Source: Rhodobacteraceae bacterium HLUCCA08 (GTDB taxonomy: Bacteria; Pseudomonadota; Alphaproteobacteria; Rhodobacterales; Rhodobacteraceae). Taken from it: 64,000 nucleotides of DNA. The stretch spans positions 86,275 through 150,274 of the forward strand of contig LJSF01000003.1 in assembly GCA_001314655.1 (NCBI GenBank), written 5' to 3'. Position numbers and translations under genes: made by a program. How positions within the stretch are numbered: position 1 is the first letter of the stretch; each line of letters begins with the position of its first letter. Of this stretch, positions 1-8,800 are shown piece by piece. The notes beneath the pieces were generated by a model. That model was not told the origin of the DNA. It ran no database searches and worked only from the letters and a program-made list of their open reading frames with translations.

Positions 1-291
1 CTGGAGCATTACAACACCGCCGACAGCTATGTGATCGCCGTGGGCCACCTGGCCGACCGGATCGCCGGGGCCGGGCCCTTCGCCGCCGACTGGCCGCGCG
101 AGGACCGCGCCCTGACCTTTGTCGAACGCCAGGAGCTGCAACGCCTGCTGCGCGACGCCGGGTTCGATCCGCAAGGCGTGGACGGCCGCATCGGGCCGCT
201 GACCATCGACGCGATCCGGGCCTATCAGCTTGACCGGGGGCTGGTACCGGACGGCTATGCCTCGGTCCGGCTGCTGGAGCGTCTGCGCTGA
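1..291 (+). CDS. Lytic murein transglycosylase (MltB type), C-terminal part
   Basis: The window opens inside this gene; the frame is open from base 1 to the TGA at 289. The visible 96 residues hold the end of the catalytic domain (N-T-A-D-S-Y followed by VGHLADR) and then a peptidoglycan-binding_1 domain (about residues 40-96) with the usual LQRLL, DGRIGPLT and AIRAYQ elements. Proteins of this build cleave glycan strands of murein in the periplasm. The N-terminal catalytic half and signal peptide lie outside the window, so the subfamily is inferred from the tail only. Confidence 0.8.
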   Translation: MEHYNTADSYVIAVGHLADRIAGAGPFAADWPREDRALTFVERQELQRLLRDAGFDPQGVDGRIGPLTIDAIRAYQLDRGLVPDGYASVRLLERLR

Positions 292-322
292 GCCGACACG
301 CCGCGACCCGGTGGAGCGTCGC

Positions 323-1189
323 TCAACCCGTGGTGTCCGGCGGCGCCAGGCGCAGCATCAGATAGGTGTTGTTGGCTGCAAAGACCTGCGCGTTGCGGGT
401 CTGTTCCATCAGCCGCTGATGCAGCCGCGCCCGCTTGCGGTCATTGGCGAACAGCCGCAGCAGCCGGTGCAGCAGCCAGCGCATCCGCGGCTTCTTGGCC
501 TGCAGTTCCCGGTCCACGCGGGTCAACCCATGGCCGACCACGTTGAACAGCCCCTGTTCCACGTCGACCGAGGGGGCGACGGCCGTGGTGATGTCCTCTT
601 CGCGCTCGACCGTCAGGCCCAGGCTGTCGATCGTGTCGCGGAACCGGGCGATCGCATGCCCGCCGCCGGTCACGGACTTGATCGGCTGGCCTTCGAACGC
701 CTCGGAGCGAAAGCAGTCCGCGATCACGATCCGCCCGCCCGGCGCCAGCAATGCCAGGCATTTCGGCAGGCTGTCGGCCATCGGGATATACTGGAAACTT
801 TCCGAAAACAGGCAGATGTCGAAGGACGCGTCGGGCGCGGCGAAATCCTGAAACACCATTTCATGGACCGTCGCACCCGGCGCATTCTCGCGGCAGCGCC
901 CGGCCAGAAAGGCCGAGGGGATCACGATCTCGACCTCGTAGCCCAGGGCCAGCAGCTTGCGGGCGGTTTCGCCGGCCCCGCCGCCGATATCCAGGATCCG
1001 CGCCGGCGGTGGCGGCAGGAACCCGAACAGCCGGTCCGTATAGGCGACCTGGGCCGGGCCGACATTGGCGGCGCAGACCGTCAGCCCGGTCCAGTCGCCG
1101 TAATGCAGGTTCTCGGCCCCGGTCAGCCAATGGGCGAAGCTCAGGCCGATATCGAGGCCGATCGAACGGGTATCCAGCTTTCCTGCCAT
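323..1189 (-). CDS. Class I SAM-dependent methyltransferase
   Basis: A protein of 288 residues with a Rossmann-type methyltransferase core: motif I ILDIGGGAGE near residue 65, an acidic strand-2 region, and the post-motif segment LLAPGGRIVIADC. The ATG at 1189 (MAGKLD) is preferred over the upstream in-frame start at 1267 because the longer version begins with arginine-rich low-complexity residues typical of read-through of a GC-rich leader. The C-terminal third is Arg/Lys-rich (around RMRWLLHRLLRLF) and may touch a membrane or an acidic partner. The substrate cannot be read from sequence; lipid and small-molecule methyltransferases share this layout. It is the last gene of a minus-strand run that starts at rsfS. 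Confidence 0.75.
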   Translation of the reverse strand: MAGKLDTRSIGLDIGLSFAHWLTGAENLHYGDWTGLTVCAANVGPAQVAYTDRLFGFLPPPPARILDIGGGAGETARKLLALGYEVEIVIPSAFLAGRCRENAPGATVHEMVFQDFAAPDASFDICLFSESFQYIPMADSLPKCLALLAPGGRIVIADCFRSEAFEGQPIKSVTGGGHAIARFRDTIDSLGLTVEREEDITTAVAPSVDVEQGLFNVVGHGLTRVDRELQAKKPRMRWLLHRLLRLFANDRKRARLHQRLMEQTRNAQVFAANNTYLMLRLAPPDTTG

Positions 1190-1235
1190 GGCCCGTCTGC
1201 TACCGCGCCGCCGGGCGCAGGAAAAGCCCCATTCG

Positions 1236-1691
1236 CTACCGCGCGGCGCAGGCCGGATCGGCGGCACAGGCGGCGAGCGCGTCGAGGAAGGCCGGCTCGA
1301 CGCGGCTGGGCAAGGCCGCGCAGGGGTCCGAGCGCAGGATCATGCCGCCCTGAGGCCCGGGTTCCAGCACGCTCAGCAACGCGACCCCCGGCACGGCATA
1401 GCCGCAATCGCCGTTGATGCACGCGCCGGTGATCGTGACTTCGGTGCTGTGGTCCTGCCAGGCGCCGTCGACCAGGATCCGCCCGGCGAAGACCACGCCG
1501 GGGATGGCATAGCTGTCCATTTCGGACCCAAGCTGCGGCCGGTCATACAGCAGCACGCCATGGGCGGCGACGGCGCCCTCGGGCAGGGTCCGGACCACAC
1601 CTTCGGGGCCGAGCTGTTCGAACAGGCAACTCAGCGCCGCCGCCGGCGCGGCGGTCAGCGTCAGACCAAGGGCAGCCAGAACGTGTTTCAC
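1236..1691 (-). CDS. Secreted cysteine-containing protein, function unknown
   Basis: A protein of 151 residues with an N-terminal signal peptide ([10 protein letters not shown], cleavage expected after the AAA near residue 18). The mature part contains six cysteines, including C-I-N-G-D-C and a C-terminal pair in CAADPAC, which suggests disulfides in the periplasm. I recognise no family. Its start overlaps the end of rppH by 4 bases, so it is probably co-transcribed with the cell-envelope genes upstream (envC, ctpA, rppH), but that does not define a role. Confidence 0.6.
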   Translation of the reverse strand: MKHVLAALGLTLTAAPAAALSCLFEQLGPEGVVRTLPEGAVAAHGVLLYDRPQLGSEMDSYAIPGVVFAGRILVDGAWQDHSTEVTITGACINGDCGYAVPGVALLSVLEPGPQGGMILRSDPCAALPSRVEPAFLDALAACAADPACAAR

Positions 1692-2170
1692 AAGCGATCA
1701 CCCAATTCCGCGAAGGCGGCCTCGTAGACGCCGCGCTTGAATGGGACGATCGCCGCGACCAGATCCTTGGGCGTCATCCAGCGAAAGGCCGAGAATTCGG
1801 GGTGATCGGTGTCCAGGCGGATATCGGCATCGCTGCCCAGGAACCGCATCAGCACCCATTTCTGATCCTGCCCGCGCCAGCGGCCGCGCCAGACCTTGCC
1901 GATCAGATCCTCGGGCAGGTCATAGCGCAGCCAGCCGGCGGTTTCCGCCTCCACCTGCACCAGGTCGGGGCCGATCCCGGTCTCTTCGGCCAGTTCGCGC
2001 AGGGCGGCCTCGGTCACGGTTTCGCCGGCGTCGATGCCACCCTGGGGCATCTGCCAGGCGGCGCCGTCCATGTCGTTGCGCTGGGCGGCGAACACCCGGC
2101 CCCGCCCATCCGTCAGCATGACGCCGACGCAGGGGCGATAGGGCAGGGCGGCCGTCCGGTCGGGCGTCAT
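1688..2170 (-). CDS. rppH: RNA pyrophosphohydrolase (Nudix)
   Basis: A protein of 160 residues. The Nudix box occupies residues 44-66 (GG-IDAGE, then REL-EE-G), with all metal-binding glutamates present, and the region after it (KWVLMRFLG and HPEFSAFRW) matches RppH rather than ADP-ribose Nudix enzymes. RppH removes pyrophosphate from the 5' triphosphate end of mRNAs, opening them to RNase E decay. It follows ctpA by 9 bases on the same strand, an arrangement I know from other Rhodobacterales. Length is normal for the family. Confidence 0.93.
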   Translation of the reverse strand: MTPDRTAALPYRPCVGVMLTDGRGRVFAAQRNDMDGAAWQMPQGGIDAGETVTEAALRELAEETGIGPDLVQVEAETAGWLRYDLPEDLIGKVWRGRWRGQDQKWVLMRFLGSDADIRLDTDHPEFSAFRWMTPKDLVAAIVPFKRGVYEAAFAELGDRL

Positions 2171-2179
2171 GCCCTTGCC

Positions 2180-3523
2180 CTAGCGATTGCCCAGGGTGTC
2201 GAGGCCGCGCAGGATGTCGATGGCATAGGCCAGCTGGTAATCCTGTTCGCGCAGGGCGGCGGTTTCCTCGGCCCGCAGGCGGTCGGCCTCGATCTGCTGG
2301 CGTTCGTCATCGCTCAGCTGGTCGTTGCCCAGGGCGCCGCGCAAGTCGGCCTCGGATCCGAAGACCGGCGGCATCGCGTCGTCTTCCTCCTCCGAGACCG
2401 GCTCGGGCATCGGCTGTTCGACAAAGATGTCGGGCGAAATGCCCAGCGACTGGATCGACCGGCCCGACGGCGTGTAATAGCGCGCCGTGGTCAGCCGCAT
2501 CGCCGCGTCGCCGCGCAGCGGGGTCACGGTCTGGACCGATCCCTTGCCGAAACTCTGCGTGCCGATGATGATCGCGCGGTCGTGGTCCTGCAGCGCACCG
2601 GCCACGATTTCCGAGGCCGAGGCCGAGCCGCCGTTGATCAGCACCACGATCGGCTTGCCGTCGGCCATGTCGCCCTCGCGGGCGTTCCAGCGCTGTCCAT
2701 CGGCGAGGGTGCGGCCGCGGGTCGACACGATCTCGCCGGCATCGAGGAAGGCATCGCTGACGGCGATCGCCTGGTTCAGCAGCCCGCCGGGATTGTTGCG
2801 CAGGTCGATGACGAAGCCGTTGACGTTGTCCATGCCGCCGGCGGCCTCGACCTGTTCGGCCATCTGTTCCTCGAGGCTGGGGAAGGTCTGGTCCGAAAAG
2901 GTGGTGATCCGCAGCACGACGGTTTCACCCTCGACCCGGCTGCGCACGGCGGTCAGGCGGATCGTGTCGCGGATGATGGTCACGTCGAACGGGTTCTCGA
3001 CCCCTTCGCGCACGACCGTAATGACGATTTCCGACCCGACCGGCCCGCGCATCAGTTCCACCGCCTCGTCCAGGGTCAGGCCCAGCAGGGTGTCGCCATC
3101 GACGGCGGTGATGAAATCCCCGGCCATGATCCCGGCCGCGGCGGCGGGGGTTTCGTCGATCGGAGAGACGACCTTGACGAAGCCCTCCTCCTGCGTGACC
3201 TCGATGCCCAGGCCGCCGAATTCGCCGCGGGTCTGTTCGCGCATGTCGGCGGCGTCGTCGGGCGACAGGTAGCTGCTGTGCGGGTCGAGCGACGACAGCA
3301 TCCCGTCGATCGCCGCCTCGATCAGGTCGGCCTCGTCGACCTCCTCGACATATTCGTTGCGGATCCGCTCGAAAATGTCACCGAACAGGTCCAGCTGTTC
3401 ATAGACGCTGGCATTGTTCAGCGACTCCTGGGCGACCAGGGGGCCGGCGATCTGGGTGGTGGCCACGGCCCCAAGCAGAATGCCGCCCCCGGCGGCCATC
3501 GCGAAATTCTTCATCTTGTCCAT
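2180..3523 (-). CDS. ctpA: Carboxyl-terminal processing protease, S41 family
   Basis: A protein of 447 residues. It has an N-terminal membrane/signal segment (residues 7-31), an N-terminal domain containing DPHSSYL near residue 80, a PDZ domain (about 97-175) and the S41 catalytic domain. The catalytic Ser lies in the SASASE stretch at 300-305 and the Lys in SFGKGSVQ at about 327, so the Ser-Lys dyad is intact. The C-terminal 70 residues are acidic and Glu/Gln rich. CtpA proteases trim C-termini of periplasmic proteins and often control murein hydrolases; the EnvC-type gene lies 6 bases upstream, which fits. Confidence 0.93.
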   Translation of the reverse strand: MDKMKNFAMAAGGGILLGAVATTQIAGPLVAQESLNNASVYEQLDLFGDIFERIRNEYVEEVDEADLIEAAIDGMLSSLDPHSSYLSPDDAADMREQTRGEFGGLGIEVTQEEGFVKVVSPIDETPAAAAGIMAGDFITAVDGDTLLGLTLDEAVELMRGPVGSEIVITVVREGVENPFDVTIIRDTIRLTAVRSRVEGETVVLRITTFSDQTFPSLEEQMAEQVEAAGGMDNVNGFVIDLRNNPGGLLNQAIAVSDAFLDAGEIVSTRGRTLADGQRWNAREGDMADGKPIVVLINGGSASASEIVAGALQDHDRAIIIGTQSFGKGSVQTVTPLRGDAAMRLTTARYYTPSGRSIQSLGISPDIFVEQPMPEPVSEEEDDAMPPVFGSEADLRGALGNDQLSDDERQQIEADRLRAEETAALREQDYQLAYAIDILRGLDTLGNR

Positions 3524-3529
3524 CCTACC

Positions 3530-4648
3530 TCAATCCAGCGCGAACCACTCCGCGGGGTTTACGGGAGTTTGCCCCTCCCGCACCTCAAGATAAAGGGTCT
3601 CGGTCAGAGAACCCCTGTGCAGACCCGTTGATTCGCTCAAAATGTCTTGAGCGGCCGGGGTCTCGCCGCCCATAAGCCCCAGCGCGGCGCCCCGGGGCAG
3701 GACCTGTCCGGCCTCACCGAAGGCCTCGGCCAGGCCGGACAGGACCCATAGCACATCCGGCGCCGGTTCCAGAATCAGCACCGTGCCGTAATCCAGCAGC
3801 GGCCCGTTGTAACGCACCGTCACCGCCACCGGCGCGGTCAGCAGCGCGCGCGGGCGGGTTCCGACCAGAATGCCCGGCCGGGCGATTCCGGCGGCGTCGG
3901 TCTGGTCGAAACGGCGCAGCACGGCGCCCTGCACCGGCAAGGCCAGGCCGCCCTTCAGCCCTGTCGCATCCGGGGACGGCACGTCGTCGTGGGTCTGCTG
4001 GATCTCGGCCAGGCCACTGGCGAAGGCATCGAGCGTTTCGGTCGAGGCGATGATCAGCGAGGTCTGCAACGGGTCTTCGGTAAAGCGGCGCGGCAGGTCG
4101 GTCCGATCGGCGATCGCCGCCGACAGCTCGGCCCGGGCGCGGCTGGCGCCCTCCAGCCCGTCCTGCAGCGTCTGCAACGCGCCTTCCTGGATCGCCTGCA
4201 GAACCTGCAATTCCTCCAGCTGGGCGCGGAGGGTGTCGACCTCGACCTGCAGCGCCGGCGTGACCTCGGCCAGGATCATCCCCGAGCGCGCGGTGCCGGT
4301 CGGCCCCGACGGATGCAGCATCAGCAGCGGCGCCGGCACCCGGTCCATGGTCTGCAACACGCCCAGAAGCCGCGCGACCTCGTCCGCGCGCGCGTCCAGG
4401 TCGGCCTGCAGGCTGCGTTCCCGGATCGCCGCCTGGCGCAGCCCGTCGCGCAGGGCGGCCAGCCCGTCCTCGTAGGCGGCGACCACTTCGGTCAGGGCGC
4501 TGACCCTGTCGCGGGCGCCCGGCGCCGCCTCGAGCCCCGCCGTCGCCGCCACCAGCCGCTCGGCCGCCGCCTGCGCCGCCGCGGCGGGCCCCTCGGCGAC
4601 GGCCGGCGTGGCCAACAGGGCGCAGGTCAGGGCAAATGCGCGGATCAT
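3530..4648 (-). CDS. envC: EnvC-type murein hydrolase activator
   Basis: A protein of 372 residues with a signal peptide (cleavage near VAEG, residue 18), a long Ala/Gln/Arg-rich coiled coil (about 20-215) and a C-terminal LytM-like domain (about 235-372) ending in LYLEVREGQTPVNPAEWF. The LytM zinc ligands (HxxxD and HxH) are not visible, as in EnvC, which activates amidases rather than cutting peptidoglycan itself. It overlaps the gpmI stop by 4 bases and precedes ctpA. The role in daughter-cell separation is inferred from the family. Confidence 0.88.
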   Translation of the reverse strand: MIRAFALTCALLATPAVAEGPAAAAQAAAERLVAATAGLEAAPGARDRVSALTEVVAAYEDGLAALRDGLRQAAIRERSLQADLDARADEVARLLGVLQTMDRVPAPLLMLHPSGPTGTARSGMILAEVTPALQVEVDTLRAQLEELQVLQAIQEGALQTLQDGLEGASRARAELSAAIADRTDLPRRFTEDPLQTSLIIASTETLDAFASGLAEIQQTHDDVPSPDATGLKGGLALPVQGAVLRRFDQTDAAGIARPGILVGTRPRALLTAPVAVTVRYNGPLLDYGTVLILEPAPDVLWVLSGLAEAFGEAGQVLPRGAALGLMGGETPAAQDILSESTGLHRGSLTETLYLEVREGQTPVNPAEWFALD

Positions 4649-6165
4649 TCGTCGATCAGGCTCCGCCCGGTCATCTCGGGCGGCGGCGCCAGCCCCATCA
4701 GATCCAGCAGGGTCGGCGCCAGGTCGGCCAGCCGGCCGTCATGCATCCGCGCGCCCGCCGGCCCGCCGACCAGCGCCACATGGACCGGGTTGAGCGTATG
4801 CGAGGTATGCGGCCCGCCGGTGTCGGGGTCCACCATCGTCTCGCAATTGCCGTGATCGGCGGTCACGACCATGGCGCCGCCGACCTCGCCCAGCGCGGCG
4901 ACGACGCGGGCCAGGCTCCGGTCCACCGCCGCGCAGGCCTTGATCGCGGCGTCCAGATCGCCGGTATGGCCGACCATGTCCGGATTGGCGTAATTGCAGA
5001 CGATCAGGTCATAGCGATCCCGGATCGCGCCGACGAAGGCGTCGGTCACCTCGGCGGCGGACATCTCGGGCTGCAGATCGTAGGTGGCGACCTTGGGCGA
5101 CGGGGCCAGGTAACGGTCCTCGCCCTGTTCGGGCACCTCTTTGCCGCCGTTCAGGAAGAAGGTGACATGGGGGTATTTCTCGGTCTCGGCGACCCGGAAC
5201 TGGCGCAGGCCATGGGCGGCGACCCAGGCGCCGATCGTGTTCTTCACCACCTGCTTGGGATAACAGGTGGTCATGAAGCCGTCATGCGCCTGCGAATAAT
5301 CGACCATGCCCAGCAGCCCGGCCAGGGCGGGGCGGCCCGTGACATCGAAACCGTCGAAATCGGGATCGCCGATCGCGGACAGGATTTCCCGCGCCCGGTC
5401 GGCCCGGAAATTGAGGCAGAAAAAGCCGTCGCCATCGCGCATCCCGGGATAATCGCCGATCACCGTGGCGGGCAGGAATTCGTCGGTGACATCCCCGGCA
5501 TAATTGTCGCGGGCGACCTGGGCGGCATCATCCGCCCTCTCTCCCTCGGCGCTGACCATGGCGCGCCAGGCCGTCTCGACCCGTTCCCAGCGCTTGTCCC
5601 GGTCCATCGCGTAATAGCGCCCGATCACCGTGCCGATCCGCGCGCCCCCGGGCAGCTTGCCCTGCAAGTCGGCGATGAACCCGGCGCCCGAACGCGGCGC
5701 CACGTCGCGCCCATCGGTGATCGCGTGGATCACCACCGGCACGTCCCGGTCGCGCAGGGCCCTGGCCGCGGCGGCGATGTGATCGAGATGGCCATGGACG
5801 CCGCCGTCCGAGACCACGCCCATCAGATGCGCGGTGCCCCCCGACGCTGTCAGCGCCCCGGCGAAATCCACCAGGGCGGCATTGTCGAAGAACGACCCGT
5901 CCTCGATCGCCAGTTCGATCTGGCCCAGGTCCATCGCCACCACCCGGCCGGCGCCGATATTCATGTGGCCGACCTCGGAATTGCCCATCTGGCCGCTGGG
6001 AAGGCCGACATCGGGGCCATGGGTGACCAGCTGCGCATGAGGGCAGGTGGCCAGGATCCGGTCGAAGGTCGGGGTGTCGGCCAGCAGGGGGGCATTCGCC
6101 TCGGGCGCATCGCGCTTGCCCCAACCATCGAGGATACACAGAACGACGGGTTTCGGCGTGGTCAT
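4645..6165 (-). CDS. gpmI: 2,3-bisphosphoglycerate-independent phosphoglycerate mutase
   Basis: A protein of 506 residues, the normal length. It interconverts 3- and 2-phosphoglycerate in glycolysis and gluconeogenesis using two Mn ions. Visible signatures are the N-terminal metal site VLCILDGWG, the active-site serine in GQMGNSEVGHMNIGAGR, VSDGGVHGH, the FRADRAREI region and the C-terminal metal site VTADHGNCE followed by HTSHTLNPV. It is followed by envC with a 4-base overlap. A 26-bp perfect palindrome lies 74 bases upstream of the start codon and may control it. Confidence 0.96.
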   Translation of the reverse strand: MTTPKPVVLCILDGWGKRDAPEANAPLLADTPTFDRILATCPHAQLVTHGPDVGLPSGQMGNSEVGHMNIGAGRVVAMDLGQIELAIEDGSFFDNAALVDFAGALTASGGTAHLMGVVSDGGVHGHLDHIAAAARALRDRDVPVVIHAITDGRDVAPRSGAGFIADLQGKLPGGARIGTVIGRYYAMDRDKRWERVETAWRAMVSAEGERADDAAQVARDNYAGDVTDEFLPATVIGDYPGMRDGDGFFCLNFRADRAREILSAIGDPDFDGFDVTGRPALAGLLGMVDYSQAHDGFMTTCYPKQVVKNTIGAWVAAHGLRQFRVAETEKYPHVTFFLNGGKEVPEQGEDRYLAPSPKVATYDLQPEMSAAEVTDAFVGAIRDRYDLIVCNYANPDMVGHTGDLDAAIKACAAVDRSLARVVAALGEVGGAMVVTADHGNCETMVDPDTGGPHTSHTLNPVHVALVGGPAGARMHDGRLADLAPTLLDLMGLAPPPEMTGRSLIDE

Positions 6166-6238
6166 CTTCGGCCTCCTGCTACTGCGGGTGTTGATAGACC
6201 CGGTCCGGACAAAGGGAAACCGGTCGATCCCGGGGCGG

Positions 6239-6264
6239 GCACCAAAATTACGTAATTTTGGTGC
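6239..6264. promoter_or_regulatory. Perfect 26-bp palindrome upstream of gpmI
   Basis: The half-site GCACCAAAATTAC is followed directly by its exact reverse complement with no spacer. The AT-rich core stands out in a GC-rich genome. It sits between the rlmH stop (6268) and the gpmI start (6165). No T-run follows on the minus strand, so a factor-independent terminator is less likely than a dimeric regulator site. Confidence 0.6.
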
Positions 6265-6267
6265 GCG

Positions 6268-6735
6268 TCAGGCCCGGTGATAGGGCGTGCCGGCCAGGAT
6301 CGACGCCGCGCGATACAGCTGTTCGGCCAGCATCACCCGGACCAGCATGTGCGGCCAGACCATCCGGCCCAGGCTCACGGTCGCCTCTGCTCGTGCGCGC
6401 AGGTCGGGCGCGATCCCGTCCGCGCCGCCGATGACAAAGGCCACCTCGGCCCGTCCGTCATCGCGCCAGCCTGCGATCAGCGCTGCGAAATCGGGCGAGG
6501 ACAGTGCCGGGCCCCGCTCGTCCAGGCAGCAGATCACCGCGCCCGCCGGCACGGCCTTGTCCAGAAGCGCGGCCTCGGCCGCCATGCCGCCACCCTTGCC
6601 GTCGACCTCGCGCACCGTGACCGGACCAAGGCCAAGCCCCCGTCCGGTGCGGTCGAAACGCTCCAGGTAATCGTCCGCCAACGCCTTTTCCGGCCCGGCC
6701 CGCAGCCGGCCCACGGCACAGATCGCAACCCGCAT
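6268..6735 (-). CDS. rlmH: 23S rRNA pseudouridine-1915 N3-methyltransferase
   Basis: A protein of 155 residues of the SPOUT family, normal length. RlmH methylates pseudouridine 1915 of 23S rRNA in the assembled 70S ribosome. Visible are the start MRVAICAVGRLRAGPE, CLDERG, the knot glycine loop FVIGGADG and the C-terminal MLVRVMLAEQLYRA-YHR segment. The start at 6735 gives a TGATG overlap with the rsfS stop; the longer open frame upstream is arginine-rich and lies inside rsfS. The rsfS-rlmH pair is conserved widely in bacteria. Confidence 0.95.
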   Translation of the reverse strand: MRVAICAVGRLRAGPEKALADDYLERFDRTGRGLGLGPVTVREVDGKGGGMAAEAALLDKAVPAGAVICCLDERGPALSSPDFAALIAGWRDDGRAEVAFVIGGADGIAPDLRARAEATVSLGRMVWPHMLVRVMLAEQLYRAASILAGTPYHRA

Positions 6736-7097
6736 CAGCGGGCGTCGGCCCGGCCCTCGGGCGTCAGCCACATCTTCTCGAGCTGGTAGAACTCGCGCAC
6801 TTCGGGCCGGAAGACATGGACGATCACGTCGCCCGTGTCGATCAGCACCCAATCGCCGGTGTCCTTGCCCTCGACCTTGGCCGAAATGCCGTGATCGGCT
6901 TTCAGCCGCTCGGTCAGCTTTTCCGCGATCGCGGTGACCTGGCGGGTCGACCGCCCCGAGGCGATGACCATGTAATCGCCGATCTCGGACTTGCCGCGCA
7001 GGTCGATTTGCACGACGTCTTCGGCCTTGTCATCGGAAAGGGAGGTCAAGATCGCGCCCAGCAGGGTTTCGGGCGTCGGGCGGGTCGCAGCGGTCAT
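6735..7097 (-). CDS. rsfS: Ribosome silencing factor
   Basis: A protein of 120 residues (Iojap/RsfS family) that binds ribosomal protein L14 and blocks subunit joining under starvation. Visible motifs are DDKAEDVVQIDLRGKS, DYMVIASGRSTRQV, GDWVLIDTGDVIVHVF and FYQLEKMW. The start MTAATRP at 7097 is chosen because homology begins within a few residues; a GTG one codon upstream cannot be excluded. It is the first gene of the minus-strand run leading to rppH, and its stop overlaps the rlmH start by one base. Confidence 0.94.
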   Translation of the reverse strand: MTAATRPTPETLLGAILTSLSDDKAEDVVQIDLRGKSEIGDYMVIASGRSTRQVTAIAEKLTERLKADHGISAKVEGKDTGDWVLIDTGDVIVHVFRPEVREFYQLEKMWLTPEGRADAR

Positions 7098-7164
7098 CAC
7101 GCCGGTCCCGGGTTCCGCGGCATTCGCCGCCGATGAGGAAAGAGACAGTTCATCGTCCTCCTGA

Positions 7165-7386
7165 TACGCGCCGCCTGGCCCCGGCGCTGGGTCTGGGTCC
7201 AACCTAACCGCGCCGGGACGACATTTCAATGAAGCCGCGCGCGACCCGCCGGGCCAGCGGATACTGGCGGCCAGCCTGTCCTCGGACGACCTGGCGCTGT
7301 TGCTGGCCGCCGGGGTTCTGGCGGTGATCGGCCTGGCGATGGAAGACGCCGCCCGCGCGGCCGAGGAAAACCGGGGCTTTGTCTGA
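7165..7386 (+). pseudogene. 3' remnant of a DUF2975-type membrane protein gene
   Basis: The frame is open from 7165 to the TGA at 7384 but has no credible start. From about 7243 it reads PPGQRILAASLSSDDLALLL, then a membrane helix and AARAAEENRGFV. This resembles the C-terminal end of DUF2975 membrane proteins, which normally precede a YozG-like HTH gene exactly as here (TGATG overlap with the next gene). The N-terminal helices are absent and the sequence upstream of 7230 shows no similarity, so the gene looks truncated. The family call is from memory of the motif and is moderately sure. Confidence 0.55.
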
Positions 7387-7595
7387 TGCGGATCGTCGTG
7401 CGGCTGGATGTGATGATGGCCCGGCGCAAGATGCGCGGGCGGGAGCAGGCCGAACAGGTGGGCATTACCGAACAGACCCCGCGCCTGCTGACATCCGGCA
7501 AGGTCAAGGGCGTGCGCTTCGAAACCCTGGCGGTGATCTGCGCCGCTCTGGACGGCCAGCCGGGCGACCTGCTCGAGGCGGCTGCGGACGACTGA
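7386..7595 (+). CDS. YozG-like XRE-family HTH regulator
   Basis: A small protein of 69 residues consisting of one Cro/C1-type helix-turn-helix: REQAEQVGITEQTPRLLTSGKVKGVRFETLAVICAAL with the trailing QPGDLLE. This is the size and pattern of YozG-type regulators, which are normally paired with a DUF2975 membrane protein. Here that partner survives only as a C-terminal stub. Whether this orphan regulator is still expressed is uncertain because its normal promoter would have been lost with the upstream gene. Confidence 0.8.
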   Translation: MRIVVRLDVMMARRKMRGREQAEQVGITEQTPRLLTSGKVKGVRFETLAVICAALDGQPGDLLEAAADD

Positions 7596-7652
7596 TCTTG
7601 CGGGCGGCGCGGCCCTGCGGCAGTGTCGCCCGGTCCAATGCCCGGAGGCCCC

Positions 7653-8756
7653 ATGAGCGACCAGACCCGCGCCGCCCGCTTGCTGCACCTGCGCGCCGAG
7701 ACCCTGCAGAAGGGCGATCCGGTCGCCCTGCCGCTTACCCTGGCCTCGATGTATCACCTGCCGGGCGATCCCGCCGGCGTGCCCGGCTACGGCCGCATGG
7801 ACAATGCCACGGTCGAGGCGCTGGAACATGCGCTGGCCCTGCTCGAGGACGCCCCCTGCCTGGCCTTTCCGTCGGGCATGGCGGCGATCTCGGCGGCTCT
7901 CTTCGCCACGCTCAAGGCGGGCGACCGGCTGCTGATCCCCTCCGATGGCTATTACACCACACGCCTGCTGGCCGACCGGTTCCTGGCCAGGCTGGGCGTG
8001 ACGGTCGACACGCGCCCCACGGCCAGCTTCGCCGAGGGCGGCCTTGCCGGCTATGCGGTGGTGTTCCTCGAAACCCCGTCCAATCCGGGGCTGGACCTGT
8101 GCGACCTGTCCGCGATCTGTGCCGAGATCCGCGCGGCGGGCGGGGTCAGCATCGTCGACAACACCACCATGACGCCCTTCGGCCAGCGCCCGCTGGACCT
8201 GGGCGCCGATATCGTCGTCGCCTCCGACACCAAGGCGCCGAACGGCCATTCCGACGCGCTGATGGGCCATGTCGCCACCCGCGACGACAACCTGCTGGAG
8301 GAGCTGCGCGCCTGGCGCAAGCTGGGCGGCGGCATCCCCGGCCCGTTCGAGGCCTGGCTGACCCATCGCGGGCTGGAAACGCTCGAATTGCGGTTCGCCC
8401 GGATGTGCGACAGCGCCGAGGCGCTCGCCCCGCGCCTGGCCGACCATCCCAGGGTGGCAAGGCTGCGCTATCCCGGCCTGCCCGGCGATCCGGCGCACAA
8501 CCTGGCCCGCCGCCAGATGGCCCGGCCCGGCCTGCTCATCGGGCTGGAGCTGGACAGCGCCGAGACGGCCGAACGGTTCATCGACACCTGCCCCCTGCTG
8601 CAACCGGCGACCTCCTTTGGCGGGGTGCACAGCAGCGCCGAACGCCGCGCCCGCTGGGGCGATGCGGTGGCGCCGGGCTTTGTCCGCCTGTCGGTCGGGA
8701 TCGAGCCGGTCGAACCGCTGTGGGCGGCCCTCAAGGAAAGTCTCGACGCGCTTTAG
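7653..8756 (+). CDS. PLP-dependent cystathionine gamma-lyase-type enzyme
   Basis: A protein of 367 residues of the Cys/Met metabolism PLP family. Visible are the phosphate-binding FPSGMAAISAAL, the VVFLETPSNPG segment, the cofactor aspartate in IVDNTTMTPF, and the Schiff-base lysine in ASDTKAPNGHSD. The C-terminal ATSFGGVHSSAERR and FVRLSVGIEP are characteristic. These enzymes act on cystathionine, homocysteine or O-acyl homoserine; the exact substrate cannot be assigned. The ATG at 7653 has a GGAGG box 5-6 bases upstream and is preferred over the in-frame start at 7623. Confidence 0.87.
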   Translation: MSDQTRAARLLHLRAETLQKGDPVALPLTLASMYHLPGDPAGVPGYGRMDNATVEALEHALALLEDAPCLAFPSGMAAISAALFATLKAGDRLLIPSDGYYTTRLLADRFLARLGVTVDTRPTASFAEGGLAGYAVVFLETPSNPGLDLCDLSAICAEIRAAGGVSIVDNTTMTPFGQRPLDLGADIVVASDTKAPNGHSDALMGHVATRDDNLLEELRAWRKLGGGIPGPFEAWLTHRGLETLELRFARMCDSAEALAPRLADHPRVARLRYPGLPGDPAHNLARRQMARPGLLIGLELDSAETAERFIDTCPLLQPATSFGGVHSSAERRARWGDAVAPGFVRLSVGIEPVEPLWAALKESLDAL

Positions 8757-8800
8757 GCATCGTGCGGCCCCGCCCCCACCCGGCCCGTTCCGGCCGCGCC

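Noticed and set aside
4636..6255. A 539-codon plus-strand frame antisense to gpmI
   Set aside because: Low-complexity Gly/His/Asp composition with no motif; gpmI on the other strand is complete and highly conserved.
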